A stretch of 8,764 nucleotides of DNA. It comes from RBG-16-42-24 sp964396785. Lineage in GTDB: Bacteria > Patescibacteriota > Microgenomatia > UBA8517. The notes beneath the pieces are model-generated. The model worked only from the letters and a program-made list of their open reading frames with translations, had not been told where the DNA came from and made no database searches. The translations under genes were made by a program, and so were the position numbers. Shown piece by piece: positions 5,943 through 8,764 of the stretch. Positions within the stretch are counted from its first letter, which is position 1. The number at the start of each line of letters is the position of its first letter. The DNA lies in NCBI GenBank assembly GCA_964396785.1, contig CAYNFU010000027.1:1-8764 (forward strand). The letters are read 5' to 3'.

Positions 5943-7040
5943 ATGGAAAGATTAAAAAATTATTATTGGAAGATAAAGCAGGTTTTATCCAGAAATAACG
6001 CGGCCAGAATGCTAGTAACCTTGGTATTAATACTACTTCTTCCCTTTGAAGTTAAATTGGCCCAGCAGATTATTAGACTTATTTCCGAAGCTCAGACTCC
6101 CACCGTAGAAATTTCGTTTATTCCTTCGTCCCAAAGCTTGCCTCCAGCCTCAAACACCAAAGTCATGATAGACGCAAAAACCAATAACCTTGCTTTTGTC
6201 AGACTTTCATTCACTTTCGATCAGGGGAAAGTGGGTCTTCTTCAGGAAATAACACTTTCAGACCAATTTAAAAATGTGATTGCAAAAACAAGTATGGCCC
6301 AAGCAAATTCTACGGGGAAGGTCATTTTAGTCGCCGGAGTTTCACCCGGGGATCCACTGCCCACGGGACTGATTGAATTTGGATCTTTTTCCATAGGATC
6401 TTCAACTACCGAAGCCAATGCAAGCACAAATTTGGCTTTTACTGTTAGCGATATACAAATAGTGGAAACAAGCGAGGTAAATCTCGCAATACAAGCCACG
6501 GATTCCGTAGTTACCCTTAATCCTACGATCGAAGTTTCTCCCACGAATTCTCCGACACAAACCCCGAGTGTTACAACTGCCGAAGAAAGTCCTACGCCCT
6601 CTGTAATAGTTACCCTAACTCCTACCCCGAGCCCGGAGCCCCCAACGCCCACTTTAGCCATAGGAGTCAGTCCAACTCCATCCCCAACAGGCAGCCTAGT
6701 AGCAACCTCTACTCCTACACCGACCGTCACATCCACTCCTACTCCTATACCTACGGCTACGCCCACAACAGCCACCCAGGCGAGTACTGGCCAGAGTTCG
6801 GGACAACCATCCTCTGGCAGCTCCTCATCATCACCTTCGAGTTCTTCAGGCTCTTCCTCGCCTCAAGCCTCATCTGGAGGTAAGAGGGGAGATTTGAATG
6901 GGGACGGCAAAGTTAATATTTTTGATTTAAGCGTTCTTCTTTCGGGATTTAATAAAACCTTATCCAGAGGAGATTTGAATGGGGACGGAAGGGTAACTAT
7001 ACTTGATTTGAGTATTCTTTTGTCTGGTTGGAATAAATGA
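5943..7040 (+). CDS. Cohesin-dockerin adaptor protein with N-terminal membrane segment
   Basis: A 365-aa protein starting one base after the enzyme's stop, with no visible ribosome site, so probably translationally coupled. After a basic 22-residue N-region, residues about 22-40 (RMLVTLVLILLLPFEVKLA) are hydrophobic: an uncleaved signal anchor, or a signal peptide cut near ISEA (47-50). Residues about 54-190 look like a cohesin-type beta-sandwich (SNTKVMIDA, FVRLSFTF, GLIEFGSFSIG, NLAFTVSDIQIVE). About 195-280 is a Thr/Pro linker and 281-312 a Ser/Gly linker. Residues 316-364 are a dockerin with two near-identical repeats (GDLNGDGKVNIFDLSVLL and GDLNGDGRVTILDLSILL). The role inferred is an adaptor whose cohesin holds a dockerin protein while its own dockerin docks to another cohesin, most simply that of the next gene. 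The dockerin is certain. The cohesin is likely but diverged, and could be another immunoglobulin-like domain. Confidence 0.75.
   Translation: MERLKNYYWKIKQVLSRNNAARMLVTLVLILLLPFEVKLAQQIIRLISEAQTPTVEISFIPSSQSLPPASNTKVMIDAKTNNLAFVRLSFTFDQGKVGLLQEITLSDQFKNVIAKTSMAQANSTGKVILVAGVSPGDPLPTGLIEFGSFSIGSSTTEANASTNLAFTVSDIQIVETSEVNLAIQATDSVVTLNPTIEVSPTNSPTQTPSVTTAEESPTPSVIVTLTPTPSPEPPTPTLAIGVSPTPSPTGSLVATSTPTPTVTSTPTPIPTATPTTATQASTGQSSGQPSSGSSSSSPSSSSGSSSPQASSGGKRGDLNGDGKVNIFDLSVLLSGFNKTLSRGDLNGDGRVTILDLSILLSGWNK
6534..6881 (+). repeat. Low-complexity Thr/Pro and Ser/Gly linker coding region
   Basis: Codons for residues about 198-313 of the adaptor protein are dominated by ACN, CCN and TCN triplets in irregular TPTP/SPTP arrays (to about 6777), then by Ser codons mixed with Gly and Gln. 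Such linkers separate domains in secreted enzymes and scaffoldins and are often O-glycosylated. The same kind of linker occurs in the enzyme gene at about 3893-3970. The opposite strand gives a long Val/Gly frame that is only a shadow of this region. Confidence 0.8.
6888..7034 (+). repeat. Tandem dockerin repeat in the adaptor gene
   Basis: Two copies of a 22-residue Ca-binding unit start at 6888 and 6969. Their first 20 bases (6888-6907 and 6969-6988) are identical (GGAGATTTGAATGGGGACGG). They code for GDLNGDG and suggest recent duplication or conversion. The two repeats of the enzyme's dockerin (from 3728 and 3821) are much more diverged from each other. Confidence 0.8.
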
Positions 7041-8263
7041 AGAAATTATTTTTCAGCATTTTCTTTTTAAGCATTATCCTTTTTGGATTTTTCTTTCCTT
7101 CCTCAATATCGGCAGCCAATCTTTGGACGAATCCAAGCTCAGGCAGCTATGCCAAAGGCTCAACCATAAAAGTCAATGTTGGAGTAAATACTACTGAGGC
7201 CGTAAATGCTGTCCAGGCAAACCTGAATTACCCTGCAGACAAACTTCTATTCACAAGCGTTTCGACGGCAGGCTCAGCTCTTACCATAATAGCCGAGAAA
7301 GGCGGAGGAGGAGGCGTAGTTAGAATAGCCGGAGGAACTCCGACACCCGGTTTTTCTGGCAGTAAGTTTATTGCGGCAGTCTATTTTACGGTTCTTGCCG
7401 ATTCCGGAAGTGCCGGCATTTCCTTCGCGGGGGATTCGGCTATATTCAAAGATTCTGATAATCAGAATGTTTATTCCGGAGGCTCTGGGGCAAGTTTCAC
7501 TTTTTCTTCCCAAGCGGCCACTCCCCAGGAAACCCAAGCAACCCCGGAAGCTGATAAATCTCAAGAAGAAACATCAACCGCGCCCATTATTAGCGAAGTG
7601 AAAGTTACAGATGTGACCAAAAAAAGCGTTACGATTACCTGGAACACCGATGTCAAGGCGAGCTCGGTTGTGGAGTGGGGATTAACCGATAGCTACGGGG
7701 TCACCAACTCTGATGAGGAATTGGTAACCGAGCACAAAATTGAGCTTGCATCCGAGCTACTTCTGCCTGGAGTGGATTACCGCTTTAGGGTCATAAGTAG
7801 AGACGCCAAAGAAAACGAGACAGTGGGGGACGGATCTTCTTTTAGAACTTCGGGATATGAGATAACGATAAGAGTTTTGGATAAAACTGGTAAACCAATT
7901 AAAGGGGCTGAGATCCTTTTGTATTCGGAGCCTCGCCGTGGAACTACCGATGAGGACGGAAAAGTTGTATTTACAGATGTTTCAACGGGAAAGCATGGCT
8001 TGGCAATTAACTACCGAGGGTTAACCGAAACCAAGGAGGTCGAAGTCATGGAGACGGAAACGCCCCAAACCTTCGAGGTAAAAATTGCCAAATCAAGGCT
8101 CTCGATAGCAACTTTTCTCCCTTATATCATAGGAGTCCTGATTCTACTCCTGGTAATCGGACTCGGTTTTTACTGGAAGAAAATTAAAAGGAACAAATTG
8201 GATAAAAACGTAATGCCCGTAAGTATCGACGTTGAGCCTCCGGCAGAAAAACCAAGCTTGTAG
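7037..8263 (+). CDS. Membrane-anchored cohesin protein (putative anchoring scaffoldin)
   Basis: A 408-aa protein whose ATG overlaps the adaptor's TGA (ATGA, 7037-7040), so the two are translationally coupled. Residues 1-26 are a signal peptide ending SISA. About 27-156 is a cohesin-like domain (SGSYAKGSTIKVNVGV, AVQANLNYPADKLLF, FIAAVYFTVL, GISFAGDSAIFKD). A short Gln/Thr/Glu linker (157-182) follows. About 183-271 is FN3-like, similar to the N-terminal domain of purple acid phosphatases (SVTITWNTD, SSVVEWGLT, YRFRVISRD). About 274-349 resembles carboxypeptidase regulatory domains (ITIRVLDKTGKPIKGAEI, GKVVFTDVSTGKH). A membrane helix (about 359-379) is followed by KKIKRNK and a short tail, so the N-terminal domains face outward. 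The inferred role is to hold dockerin-bearing partners, plausibly the two proteins encoded upstream, at the cell surface. There is a single cohesin and no dockerin or sortase signal. No canonical terminator follows. Confidence 0.78.
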   Translation: MKKLFFSIFFLSIILFGFFFPSSISAANLWTNPSSGSYAKGSTIKVNVGVNTTEAVNAVQANLNYPADKLLFTSVSTAGSALTIIAEKGGGGGVVRIAGGTPTPGFSGSKFIAAVYFTVLADSGSAGISFAGDSAIFKDSDNQNVYSGGSGASFTFSSQAATPQETQATPEADKSQEETSTAPIISEVKVTDVTKKSVTITWNTDVKASSVVEWGLTDSYGVTNSDEELVTEHKIELASELLLPGVDYRFRVISRDAKENETVGDGSSFRTSGYEITIRVLDKTGKPIKGAEILLYSEPRRGTTDEDGKVVFTDVSTGKHGLAINYRGLTETKEVEVMETETPQTFEVKIAKSRLSIATFLPYIIGVLILLLVIGLGFYWKKIKRNKLDKNVMPVSIDVEPPAEKPSL

Positions 8264-8279
8264 TTTCTTACTTAAGAAA
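8264..8279 (+). other. AT-rich inverted repeat right after the operon stop codon
   Basis: TTTCTT-ACTT-AAGAAA begins immediately after the TAG at 8261-8263. It can form a 6-bp hairpin but is followed by A-rich sequence, not a T-run, so it is not a canonical intrinsic terminator. It could stabilise the mRNA 3' end or be a weak pause site. No other terminator candidate lies between the operon and the next small gene. Confidence 0.3.
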
Positions 8280-8289
8280 AACAAAAAGT

Positions 8290-8319
8290 CTGGAATTTGG
8301 GGAAAAGATATAGTAATAT
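8290..8319 (+). promoter_or_regulatory. Shared motif copy 4, putative promoter
   Basis: CTGGAATTTGGGGA lies at 8290-8303. TAATAT (8314-8319) sits at the common 23-base offset, and an overlapping TATAGT (8309-8314) is a second -10 candidate. Transcription from TAATAT would begin at about 8326, directly at the ATG of the 59-aa gene (8327). Confidence 0.5.
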
Positions 8320-8326
8320 AAAAACA

Positions 8327-8506
8327 ATGACAGTTGAACAACAAGGTAAACATAAGAGAGCGGTATTAATTCCTGTTAAAGGTCGACCAGGGGTATTCAC
8401 TTACGACCAAGGAGAGTTACATGTTGATCGTGGAATAGTAATCCGCGGACTGCTTTTGCAGGCACAAAATGAATTCGAGATTTTAAAAACGGACCCTTCT
8501 AAGTAG
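8327..8506 (+). CDS. Hypothetical small protein, 59 aa
   Basis: The ATG at 8327 is preferred over an in-frame TTG at 8297 because the latter lies inside the shared motif. The ATG is 36 bases after the motif's TGGAAT, exactly as in the 78-aa gene. The protein begins MTVEQQGKHKRAVLIPVKG. It looks like a compact beta-rich fold: strands RAVLIPV, GVFTYDQGELHV and IVIRGLLLQ, then a short acidic-hydrophobic end (NEFEILKTDPSK). There is no signal peptide, membrane segment or Cys cluster, so it is probably cytoplasmic. No Shine-Dalgarno site is visible, consistent with a leaderless mRNA. I do not recognise the family. It is not part of the cohesin-dockerin operon, from which a new motif copy separates it. 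Confidence 0.65.
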   Translation: MTVEQQGKHKRAVLIPVKGRPGVFTYDQGELHVDRGIVIRGLLLQAQNEFEILKTDPSK

Positions 8507-8521
8507 TTTTATTATAGCGGG

Positions 8522-8551
8522 CTGGAATTTGGGGGAGAAGGGCATTGACTA
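8522..8551 (+). promoter_or_regulatory. Shared motif copy 5
   Basis: CTGGAATTTGGGGGA (8522-8536) is the consensus form and, with its left flank (8515-8536), is almost identical to copy 1. Unlike the other copies it has no -10-like hexamer at the 23-base offset (TGACTA, 8546-8551). Instead it lies directly upstream of a separate sigma70-like promoter, so here it may act as a regulator-binding site rather than as the promoter itself. Confidence 0.45.
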
Positions 8552-8573
8552 ACTCCGCAATTTTTGGTATCCT
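8545..8573 (+). promoter_or_regulatory. Sigma70-like promoter of the short terminated transcript
   Basis: TTGACT (8545-8550) and TATCCT (8568-8573) are separated by exactly 17 bases, close to the -35/-10 consensus. Transcription would begin at about 8580. This is the best conventional promoter in the window and points into the terminator structure that follows. Confidence 0.55.
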
Positions 8574-8579
8574 ACCTTT

Positions 8580-8648
8580 TGCACATGAGTAAATAATTAC
8601 CAGAAGGGCCGAAAGGCTTAGTGCAAACCGCCTTCTGGGCGGTTTTTT
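8580..8648 (+). ncRNA. Putative short structured RNA: attenuator leader or small RNA
   Basis: A transcript from the promoter above to the T-run would be about 69 nt. It contains a tiny frame ATG AGT AAA TAA (8585-8596; Met-Ser-Lys), a GCC-GAAA-GGC hairpin (8608-8617) and an intrinsic terminator (8625-8648). CCAGAAGG (8600-8607) is perfectly complementary to CCTTCTGG (8631-8638), which makes up the terminator loop and parts of its stem. The two folds exclude each other, as in antiterminator/terminator leaders. I could not match it to a known riboswitch, T-box or ribosomal-protein leader. It may regulate a gene beyond the right edge, or be a free small RNA. Confidence 0.5.
8625..8648 (+). terminator. 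Intrinsic terminator
   Basis: AAACCGCC (8625-8632), loop TTCTG, GGCGGTTT (8638-8645), with a run of six T (8643-8648). A GC-rich core and U-tract in the + direction make this a strong Rho-independent terminator. Confidence 0.85.
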
Positions 8649-8764
8649 AATTAGAAAATCTGGTAGGGTTAACTCGCCGCTACGGCTGACAACTCTTCAA
8701 GTTAGTTCATTAAAAGCGGCAATACACAAGTTACAAGTAGAGAAAGGCTTAGTTTTTAGTTCAT
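8649..8764 (+). other. Right-edge region with short direct repeats and an open frame lacking a start
   Basis: No complete gene is visible. One + frame is open from 8593 to the window end; from 8659 it reads SGRVNSPLRLTTLQVSSLKA and continues through IHKLQVEKGLVFSS, which looks helical, but it has no ATG, GTG or TTG. Two words recur: GAAAGGCTTAGT at 8611-8622 and 8742-8753, and TTAGTTCAT at 8702-8710 and 8756-8764. This may be the leader or broken start of a gene beyond the edge. No tRNA or tmRNA signature was found on either strand. Confidence 0.3.

Noticed and set aside
6242..6775. 177-codon frame on the - strand, rich in Val and Gly
   Set aside because: It is the complement of the Thr/Pro linker of the adaptor gene; its composition simply mirrors ACN and CCN codons.
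8297..8329. TTG at 8297 as start of the 59-aa gene
   Set aside because: Same reason: it falls inside the motif, and the ATG at 8327 has the same spacing as in the 78-aa gene.
206..8536. Motif copies as sigma54 promoters or CRISPR repeats
   Set aside because: There is no GG-N10-GC pair with TTGC at -12, and the copies are dispersed between genes without regular spacers.
8580..8648. c-di-GMP or fluoride riboswitch, suggested by GCAAACC and AACCGCC
   Set aside because: Only these short words match; the remaining conserved blocks and helices of those classes are absent, and the bases are explained by the terminator stem.
8600..8764. tRNA, tmRNA or RNase P RNA at the right edge
   Set aside because: No T-loop GGTTCRA, no CCA-ended acceptor stem and none of the conserved tmRNA or RNase P blocks were found on either strand.

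Overview
The window reads as ordinary bacterial DNA with every supportable gene on the + strand. Tight packing, many tiny orphan proteins, weak or absent Shine-Dalgarno sites and Pro/Thr-rich secreted proteins suggest an uncultured bacterium of the Patescibacteria (CPR, Microgenomates-like) type. That assignment is inference: no taxonomic marker gene is present. TAA, TAG and TGA all act as stops.

Left part (1-1254). The 3' end of a small alpha/beta serine hydrolase (RBBP9/YdeN-like) is followed by three small genes of unknown function (58, 78 and 86 aa) and an open frame with a hydrophobic segment that looks like a gene remnant. Each of the three small genes is preceded by a copy of a shared intergenic motif, core CTGGAATTTGGGGGA.

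Central part (1255-8263). One promoter-bearing gap precedes a three-gene operon with 1-nt spacing and then a 4-nt ATGA overlap. (1) A 1530-aa secreted enzyme: signal peptide, DUF5060-like beta domain, clan GH-A glycoside hydrolase barrel with a carbohydrate-binding-like beta-sandwich inserted in it, an internal type-I-like dockerin, a PQQ-type beta-propeller and a C-terminal OB-fold-like domain. (2) A 365-aa protein with an N-terminal membrane segment, a cohesin-like domain, a long Thr/Pro/Ser linker and a C-terminal dockerin. (3) A 408-aa protein with signal peptide, cohesin, FN3-like domain, carboxypeptidase-regulatory-like domain and a C-terminal membrane anchor. Together they form a possible minimal cell-surface cohesin-dockerin chain: enzyme dockerin to adaptor cohesin, adaptor dockerin to membrane-anchored cohesin. 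This is the most interesting system in the window.

Right part (8264-8764). A further small gene (59 aa) follows a fourth copy of the motif. A fifth copy lies just upstream of a sigma70-like promoter, which drives a putative short (about 69-nt) transcript. That transcript ends in a strong intrinsic terminator whose stem can be disrupted by a perfect 8-bp alternative pairing: an attenuator or small-RNA candidate. The last 115 bases hold short direct repeats and an open frame without a start codon.

No tRNA, rRNA, CRISPR array, transposase or integrase was seen.
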